Part shown: positions 54,631 to 63,225 of the stretch, piece after piece | Position numbering within the stretch: the stretch's first letter is position 1 | Layout: the number at the start of each line of letters is the position of its first letter | Origin: Planktothrix tepida PCC 9214 | GTDB lineage: Bacteria; Cyanobacteriota; Cyanobacteriia; Cyanobacteriales; Microcoleaceae | DNA: 64,000 bases | Assembly (NCBI RefSeq): GCF_900009145.1 | Contig: NZ_LN889812.1 | Coordinates: forward strand, 374,158 to 438,157 | Direction of reading: 5' to 3' | The notes under the pieces: model-generated | Told to the model about the DNA's origin: nothing | Databases searched by the model: none | What the model saw: the letters and a program-made list of their open reading frames with translations, nothing else | Made by a program: the position numbers and the translations under genes

Positions 54631-55143
54631 TTATTTTCGGTTCCACTCCTCACCCCCAGGTAATTTACAAAACTCATCATCAATCACATCTCGCAAACCT
54701 TCAGTGGAATAATTGTAAGTCAAAGAGATTAATCTTTTCGCTGTATTGTTCACCTCAACTTTATCGACCATTTGACGTAATTGATTCGGCTTATAAATCC
54801 CTTGTTGTACTTCCACACTCGCTTCAAAGATAGCATCTTTAAAGGCATTTTCTAAATCACCATCCCACTCATTAACTTTAATATAATAAGATGTTTTATT
54901 AGCCTTAAGATTCAATCGTTGAATTTTTAAGATAGAATCTCTAATAGAAACCGCCCAAGAATTTGTTAGACGTTGTTCGACTTGGTTTTTAATTAAATGC
55001 ACTAATAACCGTACTAAAAAACTTTCAATTTTTTGTAAAATTTGTTCTTTACTCATCCATTCCCATTCATCTATGATCGCTAAAGCATCGTCATATCGAC
55101 CCTCTATAATACTTTGTTTTAAATCTATTAATTCTTGACTCAT
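54631..55143 (-). CDS. DUF29-like protein
   Basis: 170 residues with the general shape of the DUF29 family: an N-terminal helical QELIDLKQSIIEGRYDDALAIIDEWEWMSKEQILQKIESFLVRLLVHLIKNQVE, then SWAVSIRDSILKIQRL and a C-terminal DAIFEASVEVQQGIYKPNQLR. The family is common in cyanobacteria and of unknown function. There is no signal peptide. It is followed after 34 bp, upstream on the same strand, by a broken hicB. No nuclease motif is evident. Confidence 0.6.
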   Translation of the reverse strand: MSQELIDLKQSIIEGRYDDALAIIDEWEWMSKEQILQKIESFLVRLLVHLIKNQVEQRLTNSWAVSIRDSILKIQRLNLKANKTSYYIKVNEWDGDLENAFKDAIFEASVEVQQGIYKPNQLRQMVDKVEVNNTAKRLISLTYNYSTEGLRDVIDDEFCKLPGGEEWNRK

Positions 55144-55177
55144 AAATTAATCTCTCAATATTAAGAAGCTTGGACAT

Positions 55178-55396
55178 TTAAACACTCACTTCAGCAATAA
55201 AAGCATCTAGGATAGCTGATTGTTCTTCTAAAACCTCTTCGCCAAACATTTCAATATGACAACGAATTGCAGAATTAACATCGACTAAAGCATCTTGATA
55301 GGTTTCTCCTTACCCAACAACAACACCTTTAATTCCTAAAGGATAAGCAATATAACCATCAGAATGTTTTTCAACAATAATTTTAATAGATTTCAT
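55178..55396 (-). pseudogene. HicB-like antitoxin with an in-frame stop
   Basis: 73 codons from ATG 55396: MKSIKIIVEKHSDGYIAYPL, GIKGVVVG, then TAA at codon 29, then GETYQDALVDVNSAIRCHI and EMFGEEVLEEQSAILDAFIAEVSV. The sequence on both sides is a complete HicB fold with the stop at the position of a normal VGQGET Gln codon (CAA to TAA). No hicA toxin is next to it. It would give only a 28-residue peptide unless the stop is read through or is a sequencing error. Confidence 0.75.
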
Positions 55397-55445
55397 AATC
55401 TCAAAGGTTTAAATCAATTAATTTTTATTTATTTATTTATTTATT

Positions 55446-55478
55446 AGAAACCCAGTTTCTTAAAGAAACCAGGTTTCT
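55446..55478. repeat. Compact AGAAACCSGGTTTCT-type palindrome pair
   Basis: AGAAACCCAGTTTCT (55446-55460) and AGAAACCAGGTTTCT (55464-55478) lie only 3 bp apart, a short form of the paired element at 6505, 19152 and 59637. An ATTT microsatellite (about 55421-55444) adjoins it. It lies just past the ileS stop. Confidence 0.75.
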
Positions 55479-55486
55479 AGTCGGGT

Positions 55487-58378
55487 TTAAAACGTTCCCG
55501 CTAACGCCTCAACACACCGTTCACAAATGGTGGGATCTTCTTTTGATTCCCCAACATGAACAGAATAATTCCAACAGCGATCGCATTTTTCCCCATCCGC
55601 TTTCACAACACCAATTCCCAAACCTTCTAACTGTTGACAATACTGTAACCCGTTTAAAGGTTCGGGGTTTTCTAATAATTCAACTTGAGAACAGATGAAC
55701 AAATATCGTAACTCATCAACTCCATTCTTTGCTTTTAATTCTGTTGTTTTGGGGTTCATTTGTTGCAAATGTTGACGCAAATTCTCATCCGCTACATATA
55801 ACAACACTTTCGCTTCTAAAGACGCACCAATCATCTTATCTTGACGCGCCTTTTCTAAGACAACATTAACCTCACTACGAATTTGTCGTAACTGTTGCCA
55901 TAACGCCCCTAATTCGGGCTTCTCCCAGTGTTTTTCTAACGTTACCCAACCCGCTTCAAATACCGATTTATGGGGCGTAGAATAGGGGAGATTTTGCCAA
56001 ATATCTTCCGCCATGTGACATAATACAGGAGCGATCGCCTCCGCCAAATTTTCTAACGCCACCGCTAACACCGTTTGACAACTACGCCGACGAAACGCAG
56101 CAGGCGCACTAATATATAAGCGATCTTTGGCAATATCTAAATAGAAATTCGACAAATCTACGACACAGAAATTCTGAATCACCTGGAAAAATCGGAAGAA
56201 TTGATAACTTTCAAAGGCTTCCGTTACCTCTGTAAATACTTCCGTAATTCGGTGGAGCATATATTGATCTAAATCCGGTAATTCTTCGTATTTAACGCTA
56301 TCTTTACTCGGATCAAAATCATGCAAATTCCCTAATAAAAATCGGGCAGTATTTCTAATTTTTCGGTAAACATCCGCCATCTGTTTGAGGATATTTTTCC
56401 CCAGAGGAACATCAGAGGAATAATCCACCGATGACACCCACAACCGCAGAATATCAGCCCCATAAGGTGGTTCCTGTTGTTGGTTTTTACCCCCTTCAAT
56501 TACAATCGCCGGATCAACTACATTTCCCAAGGATTTACTCATTTTCATCCCCTTTTCATCGAGAACAAATCCATGAGTTAATACCGTTTTATAGGGAGCG
56601 TGACCATAATTTGCTACACTGGTTAATAAACTGGATTGAAACCAGCCCCGATGTTGATCAGACCCTTCTAAATACATATCCGCCGGATAGTGTAATTCCG
56701 GGCGTTGATTCGCCACCGCAGCCCAAGAAGAACCCGAATCAAACCACACATCCATTGTGTCGGTTCCCTTGCGGTAAGTCTTGCCATTATTGCGGTATTC
56801 TTCTGGTAATAATTCTGCAACGGATAACTCCCACCACGCATCCGAACCTTTTTCAGCAATAATAGTTTGAACGTGATTAATTGTGCTTTCATTTAATAGC
56901 GGTTCGTTGGTTTCTTCCTCATAGAAAACCGGAATCGGAACCCCCCAACTGCGTTGTCGAGAAATACACCAATCACTGCGATCTGCTACCATAGAAGTAA
57001 TCCGATTTTCCCCTTGGGCGGGAATCCATTGCACCTCGGAAATGGCTTTTAAAGCGGCATCTCGGAACCCTTCAACGGAAGCAAACCATTGTTCTGTGGC
57101 TCTAAAAATCGTGGGTTTTTTTGTACGCCAATCGTAGGGATATTTATGTTGATAAGGCTCTTCTTTTAACAAAGAATTAACTTCTATTAAAGCCTCAACA
57201 ATTGCTCCATTTCCCTCTCCTAAAACATTCAATCCCTCAAATTTTCCTGCTTCGGAAGTAAAGTTTCCATGATCATCAACGGGGGATAAGATTGGTAAAC
57301 CATATTTTTGACCCACAATATAGTCTTCTTGACCATGACCGGGGGCAGTATGAACTAATCCTGTACCGGATTCTGTGGTAATATAATCCCCCCCTAAAAC
57401 AATCGGACTTTCCCGTTCAAACAAGGGATGTTTGTAGGTACAATGTTCTAAATCCTTGCCTTTAAACGTGGCTTTAATCGTTAGCGGATAACCCAACGTT
57501 GTTGATAATTGTTCCGCTAAATCTTCTGCCACAATTAAATATTTAAACTGAACAGGTTTTTCAGTTTCCCCGACTTCGACAACAGCATAATTTAACGCGG
57601 GGTTAACTGCAACAGCTAAATTACCCGGAATTGTCCAGGGAGTTGTTGTCCAAATCGCAACCCCTAATTCTGATAAAAAGGGTGTGAATAATTCCCGCAA
57701 GGGTTCAGCCACCGTTAACAGTTTAAAGGCAGCAAATAAACTGCGAGAAACGTGACCTTCAGGATATTCTAATTCCGCTTCTGCTAAGGCGGTTTTAGAA
57801 CTGGGACTCCAGTGAACGGGTTTGCGTCCGCGATAAATATATCCCTCTAAAACCATCTTTCCAAATACCGCAATTTGGGCGGCTTCATATTCAGGTTTTA
57901 AGGTTAAATAGGGGTTTTCCCAGTCGCCCCAAACCCCATACCGTTTGAAACCCGCTTTTTGTTGTTCAACGGTTTGTAAGGCGAAATCTCTGGCTTTATG
58001 ACGCAATGTTAACGGGGTTAATTGTTCTCTTTCCCCCGCTTTCATGTTTTGTAATACTTTCAATTCAATGGGTAAACCATGACAGTCCCACCCCGGAACA
58101 TAACGAACTTTACGACCTTGTAAAATTTGATAGCGATTAATAATATCTTTAAGAATTTTATTGAGAGCATGACCAATATGTAGCGCCCCATTCGCATAAG
58201 GAGGGCCATCATGTAAAATAAATAATTCACCCGGATTATTTTCTGACAGGCGTTGATAAATTTCCTGTTCAGCCCAAAATTCTTGGATTTCCGGTTCCCG
58301 TTTCACAGCATTTGCCCGCATATCAAATTTTGTTTGGGGCAAATTGACGGTATCTTTATAAGACTTGGCTTCTGTCAC
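55487..58378 (-). CDS. ileS: Isoleucyl-tRNA synthetase
   Basis: About 963 residues from GTG 58378 (VTEAKSYKDTVNLPQTKFDM), the position where homologues begin and with AGGA 7 nt upstream; a TTG eight codons earlier is possible. It charges tRNA-Ile. HIGH motif PPYANGALHIGHALNKILKD near 60-75, KMSKS motif GMKMSKSLGNVVDP near 600, CP1 editing domain between them (GTGLVHTAPGHGQEDY) and a C-terminal zinc site CDRCWNYSVHVGESKEDPTICERC. Complete. The zinc tail is the bacterial type. Confidence 0.97.
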   Translation of the reverse strand: MTEAKSYKDTVNLPQTKFDMRANAVKREPEIQEFWAEQEIYQRLSENNPGELFILHDGPPYANGALHIGHALNKILKDIINRYQILQGRKVRYVPGWDCHGLPIELKVLQNMKAGEREQLTPLTLRHKARDFALQTVEQQKAGFKRYGVWGDWENPYLTLKPEYEAAQIAVFGKMVLEGYIYRGRKPVHWSPSSKTALAEAELEYPEGHVSRSLFAAFKLLTVAEPLRELFTPFLSELGVAIWTTTPWTIPGNLAVAVNPALNYAVVEVGETEKPVQFKYLIVAEDLAEQLSTTLGYPLTIKATFKGKDLEHCTYKHPLFERESPIVLGGDYITTESGTGLVHTAPGHGQEDYIVGQKYGLPILSPVDDHGNFTSEAGKFEGLNVLGEGNGAIVEALIEVNSLLKEEPYQHKYPYDWRTKKPTIFRATEQWFASVEGFRDAALKAISEVQWIPAQGENRITSMVADRSDWCISRQRSWGVPIPVFYEEETNEPLLNESTINHVQTIIAEKGSDAWWELSVAELLPEEYRNNGKTYRKGTDTMDVWFDSGSSWAAVANQRPELHYPADMYLEGSDQHRGWFQSSLLTSVANYGHAPYKTVLTHGFVLDEKGMKMSKSLGNVVDPAIVIEGGKNQQQEPPYGADILRLWVSSVDYSSDVPLGKNILKQMADVYRKIRNTARFLLGNLHDFDPSKDSVKYEELPDLDQYMLHRITEVFTEVTEAFESYQFFRFFQVIQNFCVVDLSNFYLDIAKDRLYISAPAAFRRRSCQTVLAVALENLAEAIAPVLCHMAEDIWQNLPYSTPHKSVFEAGWVTLEKHWEKPELGALWQQLRQIRSEVNVVLEKARQDKMIGASLEAKVLLYVADENLRQHLQQMNPKTTELKAKNGVDELRYLFICSQVELLENPEPLNGLQYCQQLEGLGIGVVKADGEKCDRCWNYSVHVGESKEDPTICERCVEALAGTF

Positions 58379-58463
58379 AGCAGTATCCTGAGCGATTCTC
58401 AATAATTTATTCGTATTTTATCTTAACGTTAATTCGCACAAATTGTAGTAAGTCCTTCAGGAC

Positions 58464-59309
58464 TCAACTCTTTCGCGTTCCTAATCTTAAGGGTGAGAAG
58501 ACCTCACCCCTACGGTTTAATTGTATGGATTGAATTTGTTCTGAAGATAATCCCGTAATTTCTACAACTTGATCCATCGTCATTCCATTTTGCAATAAAT
58601 TCAAGGCAACTTGACACAGTTGAGATTCAGCTTGTTCAGCCCGTTGACGTTGCTGTTCTGCATTTTGACGTTCTTGTTTAGCATTTTGACGTTCCTGTTC
58701 TGCGATTTCTTCTCCTAAAGGAAGTAATTCCCCGTCTAAAGTCGCCCAACGTAACCAAACTGCTTCAGTCCCTTGATAAATTCCTGACCAACGCACTAAT
58801 GATAATCCTAAAGATTGACTAATAAATTGCTGATGTTCGTTCAAAATTAACGGTTGATAAATTCCTTGTTGCAGGAAGAAACCCGCCCAATCATCAGGGT
58901 TAAAGGGATCATACCAAAAATATTCAGAAACTCGTAATTGATTTTGATAAATTAATTTTTTATCGGTTTTATCGGTATTTGCCGTACTTTCTGATAACAA
59001 TTCTATGACCACATCGGGGGCTTTTCCTTCTTCCCAAACCACCCAACTTTTGCGTTCTCCCTTGGGAACACCCACCACCGCAAAGAAATCAGGCCCGCGA
59101 AAATCCCGATTTTTCAATTGTTCTAAACTAAAATACACAAACATATTTCCCCCTGCATAGCCATCGGTTCGCCCGTTTAACCAAGGTTGCAGGGTCAGAA
59201 TTAACAGGGTCATCTGCTGGACGTGACGTTGACTTTCCATCGGAACTCCATCGGAGTAGGGTAGTTCATCCTGAGTTGGAGGAGAAGAAAGATTTGCCGT
59301 TGTAACCAT
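58464..59309 (-). CDS. Uma2 family (DUF820) endonuclease-like protein with coiled-coil and repeat-derived tail
   Basis: About 281 residues from ATG 59309 (a GTG lies three codons earlier). Uma2 fold: YSDGVPMESQRHVQQMTLLILTLQPWL, FRGPDFFAVVGVPKGERKSWVVWEEGKAPDVVIELLSEST with the PD and ELLSxST motif, and RVSEYFWYDPFNP. After that comes a charged coiled coil (AEQERQNAKQERQNAEQQRQ) and a short helical part. The last 14 residues (GEVFSPLRLGTRKS) are encoded by the dispersed palindrome at 58487-58513. Uma2 proteins have a PD-(D/E)xK fold; their biological role is unknown. Confidence 0.8.
   Translation of the reverse strand: MVTTANLSSPPTQDELPYSDGVPMESQRHVQQMTLLILTLQPWLNGRTDGYAGGNMFVYFSLEQLKNRDFRGPDFFAVVGVPKGERKSWVVWEEGKAPDVVIELLSESTANTDKTDKKLIYQNQLRVSEYFWYDPFNPDDWAGFFLQQGIYQPLILNEHQQFISQSLGLSLVRWSGIYQGTEAVWLRWATLDGELLPLGEEIAEQERQNAKQERQNAEQQRQRAEQAESQLCQVALNLLQNGMTMDQVVEITGLSSEQIQSIQLNRRGEVFSPLRLGTRKS
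58487..58513. repeat. GGGTGAGAAGACCTCACCC palindrome inside the Uma2 gene
   Basis: TTAAGGGTGAGAAGACCTCA followed by CCCCTAC, a diverged copy of the 10304-10330 repeat in the opposite orientation. It occupies the 3' end of the Uma2 gene and supplies its last codons. A separate dyad AGTCCTTCAGGACT (58450-58463) follows it. Confidence 0.8.
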
Positions 59310-59487
59310 AGCAAACACAGGGGGGTTGAGTTCTGTTTCCCTATGGTAGCTTGTGATTTGGTTTGACTGGGTTGAGTTGTATTGCGTTTTGTGAAAATTC
59401 TTAAAATGATGGTGCGATCGCCTGGTAAGATCAACGGTTGATTTTTATAAACACTCAATATCTTACTGGGTCAAATTGGGAGGAACA

Positions 59488-59619
59488 ATGGACGCAATTA
59501 CAAGTTTTTTGGGCAATATCAACTTTGAGCTTATTGCACAGCTTACAATGTTGGGTTTGATTGTGGTTGCTGGCCCCGTAGTCATCGTGTTACTGGCTTT
59601 TCGCGGCGGCGATCTGTAG
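59488..59619 (+). CDS. psb30: Photosystem II protein Psb30 (Ycf12)
   Basis: 43 residues. [33 protein letters not shown] closely matches the conserved Psb30 pattern (xNFEVIAQLTxLALIVxAGPxVIxLLAxRRGNL). It is a one-helix subunit at the periphery of the photosystem II core in the thylakoid membrane. GGGAGGA lies 6 nt before the ATG. Its C-terminal FRGGDL differs from the usual RRGNL. It stands alone between Uma2 and a palindromic repeat. Confidence 0.92.
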   Translation: MDAITSFLGNINFELIAQLTMLGLIVVAGPVVIVLLAFRGGDL

Positions 59620-59636
59620 AGACATCAGGACTTACC

Positions 59637-59703
59637 AGAAACGGGGTTTCTAAACAAAAATCTGGATTTCATCATCAAAATCTGGGTCAGAAACCCGGTT
59701 TCT
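59637..59703. repeat. Paired AGAAACCSGGTTTCT palindrome element, copy 3
   Basis: AGAAACGGGGTTTCT (59637-59651) and AGAAACCCGGTTTCT (59689-59703) begin 52 bp apart, the same spacing as copy 2. It lies 17 bp after the psb30 stop and 13 bp from the DUF4346 stop. Confidence 0.8.
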
Positions 59704-59716
59704 AACTCTATATTTT

Positions 59717-60118
59717 TTAGTCTTGAATATAGGGTTGTCCTGTGGTTAAAGCAATTTCAGCCTTCACAAATTCCCGTCCTAAATACAACGCATGATCTAA
59801 GCAACTAATCGGATAGGGTTGAGTTTCTTCAGTAATTTTAATTCCTAATTCTTTAGCCGTTCTTCCTTGAAAAACCGTCGTGGGTGTTCGCTTCAAACTC
59901 CCAGTACAAGGGAAAGGTTCTCCCGTTTCAGGATCAACGGCTAATCCTTTTTCATTAATAGCGTTCGTATAATGTTCGGCACAGATTAACCGAGCTTCTC
60001 GATCAATATAAATAATAAAATATCCTGACGGGTCAAGATGAATAAAACGATTAGAAAGCTGATCATCTAAAGCAGCGAGTTCTTGAGCGTTGGGAGTAGT
60101 GGTTGATTGAGCAAACAC
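59717..60118 (-). CDS. DUF4346 domain protein
   Basis: 133 residues. The conserved core is HLDPSGYFIIYIDREARLICAEHYTNAI, VDPETGEPFPCTGSLKRTPTTVFQGRTAKELGIKI and LDHALYLGREFVKAEIAL. The family is found in cyanobacteria and, as a C-terminal domain, in some archaeal pterin or cofactor enzymes; its function is unknown. The start is a GTG at 60118, as no ATG exists upstream. It converges with psb30. Confidence 0.75.
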   Translation of the reverse strand: MFAQSTTTPNAQELAALDDQLSNRFIHLDPSGYFIIYIDREARLICAEHYTNAINEKGLAVDPETGEPFPCTGSLKRTPTTVFQGRTAKELGIKITEETQPYPISCLDHALYLGREFVKAEIALTTGQPYIQD

Positions 60119-60193
60119 AATATTAATAATGGATTGATAAAGTTACCTGTTTACAGTTTATCTCATTGCAACAATAAATTTTCATCAACTCCC

Positions 60194-60383
60194 TAGAGAC
60201 GGGTTTATTTAGATTATTTTTAACTCTCAAAGATTGTTACAGAACCAGCCCGGACAAGATTTTATGCAGTTTAAAGCGGTCTCTAAAACATCGCCTACAT
60301 TATCTTCAATTTTCCAAGGGTTGAGTGCTTGCTATTTTTGAGAATCAAACAACCCCAACATCTGTTTTTGGGGTTGTTTTTTT
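60194..60383 (+). ncRNA. Candidate small RNA ending in a Rho-independent terminator
   Basis: A plus-strand terminator, AAACAACCCCAA (60347-60358) pairing with TTGGGGTTGTTT (60368-60379) and then more T, has no plus-strand gene before it: psb30 ends 730 bp upstream and the gene between runs the other way. TAGAGAC (60194-60200) pairs with GTCTCTA (60279-60285), giving a possible long-range stem. The start is not determined. It does not show the Yfr1 core ACTCCTCACAC. It could be a sRNA or a transcript end from an unseen promoter. The rest of 60119-60436 is featureless. Confidence 0.3.
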
Positions 60384-60436
60384 GGGCAACTTAATAATGC
60401 TAATAAGTTGGATTTTAAGTAGAGTTATCAAATGTT

Positions 60437-60493
60437 ACACTAAATATAGTGTAAAATAAGATTTTTGTCAATCCCTGTCACTAAATATGGAAT
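60437..60493 (+). promoter_or_regulatory. Tandem NrdR boxes and promoter of nrdA
   Basis: Box 1, ACACTAAATATAGTGT (60437-60452), is a near-perfect NrdR palindrome. Box 2, TCACTAAATATGGAAT (60478-60493), shares CACTAAATAT with the same register 41 bp later, about four helical turns. A candidate promoter, TTGTCA (60465-60470), 17 bp and TGGAAT (60488-60493), lies so that box 2 covers the -10. NrdR represses ribonucleotide reductase genes in response to ATP/dATP, so it should repress nrdA. nrdR itself is not in the window. Confidence 0.8.
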
Positions 60494-60548
60494 TAGAGTA
60501 AAGTGGTAAGGCGTGAATTTATTATAGAAGTTGGTACAAATATTGACC

Positions 60549-62807
60549 ATGCAATCAACATCACCGTCGATTACCATCACCCCCAACAAAGATATTAAAG
60601 TTATTAAACGGGATGGCAGTTTTGCCCCCTTAGATGTGTCTAAAATTCGAGAAGTTGTCAACTGGGCTTGTGAGGGGATGGAGGCGAACCCCATTACCTT
60701 AGAAGCGGGACTCACCACCCGTCTCCGCAATGGTGTGACCACCAGAGAAATTCAGGATAATTTAATTAATTGCGCCCTAGAATTATGCAGTCCCTCTGAC
60801 CCAGACTGGCGTTATGTAGCCGGAAGACTGCATATTTGGAGTTTATGGAAAGATACCTTAGTCCGTCGTGGTTATGAATACGGCGACTATTGTAGAACGG
60901 TTCACAACAAAGTTGAACAGGGACAATATGACGTTAGGATTTTAACCTATACCGTAGAAGAACTTCAAGAAGCTGGGAGTTGGATTAATCCAGAATGGGA
61001 TAAAGATTATGATTATGCTGGGGCGGTTTTGTTAAGTAAACGCTATTTGTTGTCTGAGGAATTACCCCAAGAGGCTTTATTAACCTGTGCATTACTATTA
61101 GCAATTGTTGAAACATCCGAAAATCGGTTATTTTGGGCGCGAAAATTTTATCAAGCGATCGCTCAACGCAAAATTTCATTAGCTACACCCATTTTAGCTA
61201 ATTTAAGGATTCCTCATGGTTCATTAAGTAGCTGTTTTATTACAGCAATGGATGATAACTTAGAAAGCATTTTTGACACCATCAAAGATGCCGCTAGGAT
61301 TTCTAAAAATGGCGGGGGTGTGGGAACCAATGTTAGTCGAGTTCGGGCGACGGGAAGTTGGGTCATGGGGAAACAAAACACCTCTGGTGGCGTTATTCCC
61401 TGGATTAAATTATTAAATGATACTGCGATCGCGGTTAACCAAGGCGGTCGTCGGGCGGGGGCAATTACGGTTAGTTTAGATATCTGGCATTTAGACGTTC
61501 CCGAATTTTTGGAAATGCAGACCGAAAATGGGGATCAACGTCGCAAAGCTTATGATATTTTTCCGCAATTAGTCATCCCGGATGAATTCATGCGTCGGGT
61601 AATTAATCGAGAAGATTGGACACTGATTGATCCCTATGAAATTAGGGAAAAATTAGGGATTGAATTAGCAGAAACTTGGGGTGAATCCTTTGAAAAAGCC
61701 TATCAACAAATAGAAGAAAATTTAGATACAGAAATTACCCTTTATAAAAAGGTAAATGCTAGGGAACTGTTCAAGTTAATGATGCGTTCTCAAGTGGAAA
61801 CAGGAATGCCCTATTTATGGTTTAAAGATACCTCAAATCGAGCCAATCCGAATCAACATGAAGGGTATATTCCGGGGGGGAATTTGTGCCAAGAATCATG
61901 GAGTAATGTTAAACCCGGAGAGGAAGCACACACTTGCAACTTAGATTCCTTGAATTTGGCTAATATTGAACTAGAAGAACTCCCAGAAATCTGTGAAATT
62001 GCGGTGCGAATGTTAGACAATACCATCGAAATTACCAATGCGCCCTTTGAAGCGAGTAAACACCATAATCAAAAATATCGTACTATTGGGGTTGGAGCAA
62101 TGGGATTAGCGGATTGGTTAGCCAAAAATCGATTAACCTATAATCATTTAACCGAAATTAGTCATCTATTTGAAGATATCGGTTTTTATTGTACTCAAAC
62201 CTCAATGGAATTGGCACAAGAACGAGGTGCTTATCCAGCCTTTAAAGGCAGCACTTGGAGTCAAGGAAAATTAATTGGGGCGAAACCTGTAGAGTGGTTT
62301 TTACAACACGCTGGAAATAAAGAACGCTGGCAAAAATTAAGTTTAGAGATTCAACAATATGGAATTCGGAATTCTCATATTACTGCGATCGCTCCTAACA
62401 CATCTTCTTCCTTAGTGCAAGGATGTACTGCGAGTATTTTACCTTGTTATAGTCGTTTTTTCTATGACAAATGGGCAAAAGGAACCGTACCCATTGCGCC
62501 ACCTTTTCTGCGAGATCATTTCTGGTTTTACCCGGAAAATAAAAGCCTCAATCAACAAATTGTTGTGAAAGCAGTTGCTACTGTTCAACAATGGATTGAT
62601 ACCGGAATTTCAATGGAATTAATGTTTAATCTCAACGAAGGAATTTATTTCCCCGATGAACCTGATCGCACCATCAAAGCTAAAGACATTTTTGATACAT
62701 TAATTTTAGCTTGGCAACAAGGGTGTAAAGCCGTTTATTATGTCAGGACTGTACAGCGTGATAGTTTCAAAGAAGCCGATGATAGCTGTGTGGCTTGTGC
62801 AAACTAA
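60549..62807 (+). CDS. nrdA: Ribonucleoside-diphosphate reductase, large subunit
   Basis: About 752 residues from ATG 60549; an in-frame TTG lies six codons earlier. It makes dNDPs from NDPs with NrdB as radical source. Residues 10-100 are an ATP-cone (IKVIKRDGSFAPLDVSKIREVV) for allosteric activity control. The active site has the redox Cys in SLSSCFITAMDD (near 230), then GGVGTNVSRVRATGS, PGGNLCQESW with the thiyl Cys, HTCNLDSLNLANIELEE and the C-terminal shuttle CVACAN. The Tyr pair is in YYVRTVQRDSF. No intein is present. Two NrdR boxes control it. Confidence 0.95.
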   Translation: MQSTSPSITITPNKDIKVIKRDGSFAPLDVSKIREVVNWACEGMEANPITLEAGLTTRLRNGVTTREIQDNLINCALELCSPSDPDWRYVAGRLHIWSLWKDTLVRRGYEYGDYCRTVHNKVEQGQYDVRILTYTVEELQEAGSWINPEWDKDYDYAGAVLLSKRYLLSEELPQEALLTCALLLAIVETSENRLFWARKFYQAIAQRKISLATPILANLRIPHGSLSSCFITAMDDNLESIFDTIKDAARISKNGGGVGTNVSRVRATGSWVMGKQNTSGGVIPWIKLLNDTAIAVNQGGRRAGAITVSLDIWHLDVPEFLEMQTENGDQRRKAYDIFPQLVIPDEFMRRVINREDWTLIDPYEIREKLGIELAETWGESFEKAYQQIEENLDTEITLYKKVNARELFKLMMRSQVETGMPYLWFKDTSNRANPNQHEGYIPGGNLCQESWSNVKPGEEAHTCNLDSLNLANIELEELPEICEIAVRMLDNTIEITNAPFEASKHHNQKYRTIGVGAMGLADWLAKNRLTYNHLTEISHLFEDIGFYCTQTSMELAQERGAYPAFKGSTWSQGKLIGAKPVEWFLQHAGNKERWQKLSLEIQQYGIRNSHITAIAPNTSSSLVQGCTASILPCYSRFFYDKWAKGTVPIAPPFLRDHFWFYPENKSLNQQIVVKAVATVQQWIDTGISMELMFNLNEGIYFPDEPDRTIKAKDIFDTLILAWQQGCKAVYYVRTVQRDSFKEADDSCVACAN

Positions 62808-62837
62808 TAGTTAAATTGTTAAGCTTATAGCACTATG

Positions 62838-62888
62838 TCATACTTGTAAGATAAAGTAATCTTGCACTACTCTATTTTACAAGTATGA
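62838..62888. repeat. 12-bp perfect inverted repeat between nrdA and nrdB
   Basis: TCATACTTGTAA (62838-62849) is repeated inverted at 62877-62888 with 27 bp between. A TATAGCACT motif lies immediately before it (62826-62834). The right arm contains the ATG at 62885, so that ATG is a doubtful nrdB start. It could be a transcript-processing hairpin, an operator or a mobile-repeat end. Confidence 0.65.
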
Positions 62889-62947
62889 CCCTAGACTTCT
62901 TTTCATCATCAGCAATGGATAAAAATGGGCATAAAAAACCTTTAAAG

Positions 62948-63225
62948 ATGCCCATAAATCCCATTTTTAACCCCAATGGAAACGATGATATTGCTCATCG
63001 TTCAATTTGGTTTGGAGAAACCACAAATTTAATGCAGTTAAACGACGTGCGTTATTCCTGGGCTGTGGGATTATACAAACAAATGCGCGAGAATTTCTGG
63101 GTACCTGAAAAATTAGATATTACTCAAGATGTCGTGGATTATGTTAATTTAACTCCCGATGAACGCTGGGCTTTTGATGGAATTCTATCCTATTTAACGT
63201 TTTTAGATTCCATTCAAACCTGCAA
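62948..63225 (+). CDS. nrdB: Ribonucleoside-diphosphate reductase small subunit, exon 1
   Basis: First 92 codons and 2 bases: MPINPIFNPNGNDDIAHRSIWFGETTNLMQLNDVRYSWAVGLYKQMRENFW, then DERWAFDGILSYLTFLDSIQTC. The conserved start of the family is MPINPIFNPNG, so ATG 62948 is preferred; in-frame ATGs at 62885 (inside an inverted repeat) and 62915 would add 21 or 11 residues. The Asp of LDSIQ is the first metal ligand of the di-metal site. The frame is broken just after it by a group II intron. It works with NrdA upstream; the rest of the gene lies beyond the window. Confidence 0.9.

Noticed and set aside
60437-60452. NrdR box as a plain transcription terminator
   Set aside because: The palindrome is short and lacks a G/C stem. 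The sequence matches the NrdR consensus and is repeated in phase before nrdA.
60549-62807. An intein in NrdA
   Set aside because: Cyanobacterial NrdA often carries inteins, but this protein is about 752 residues with uninterrupted family motifs.
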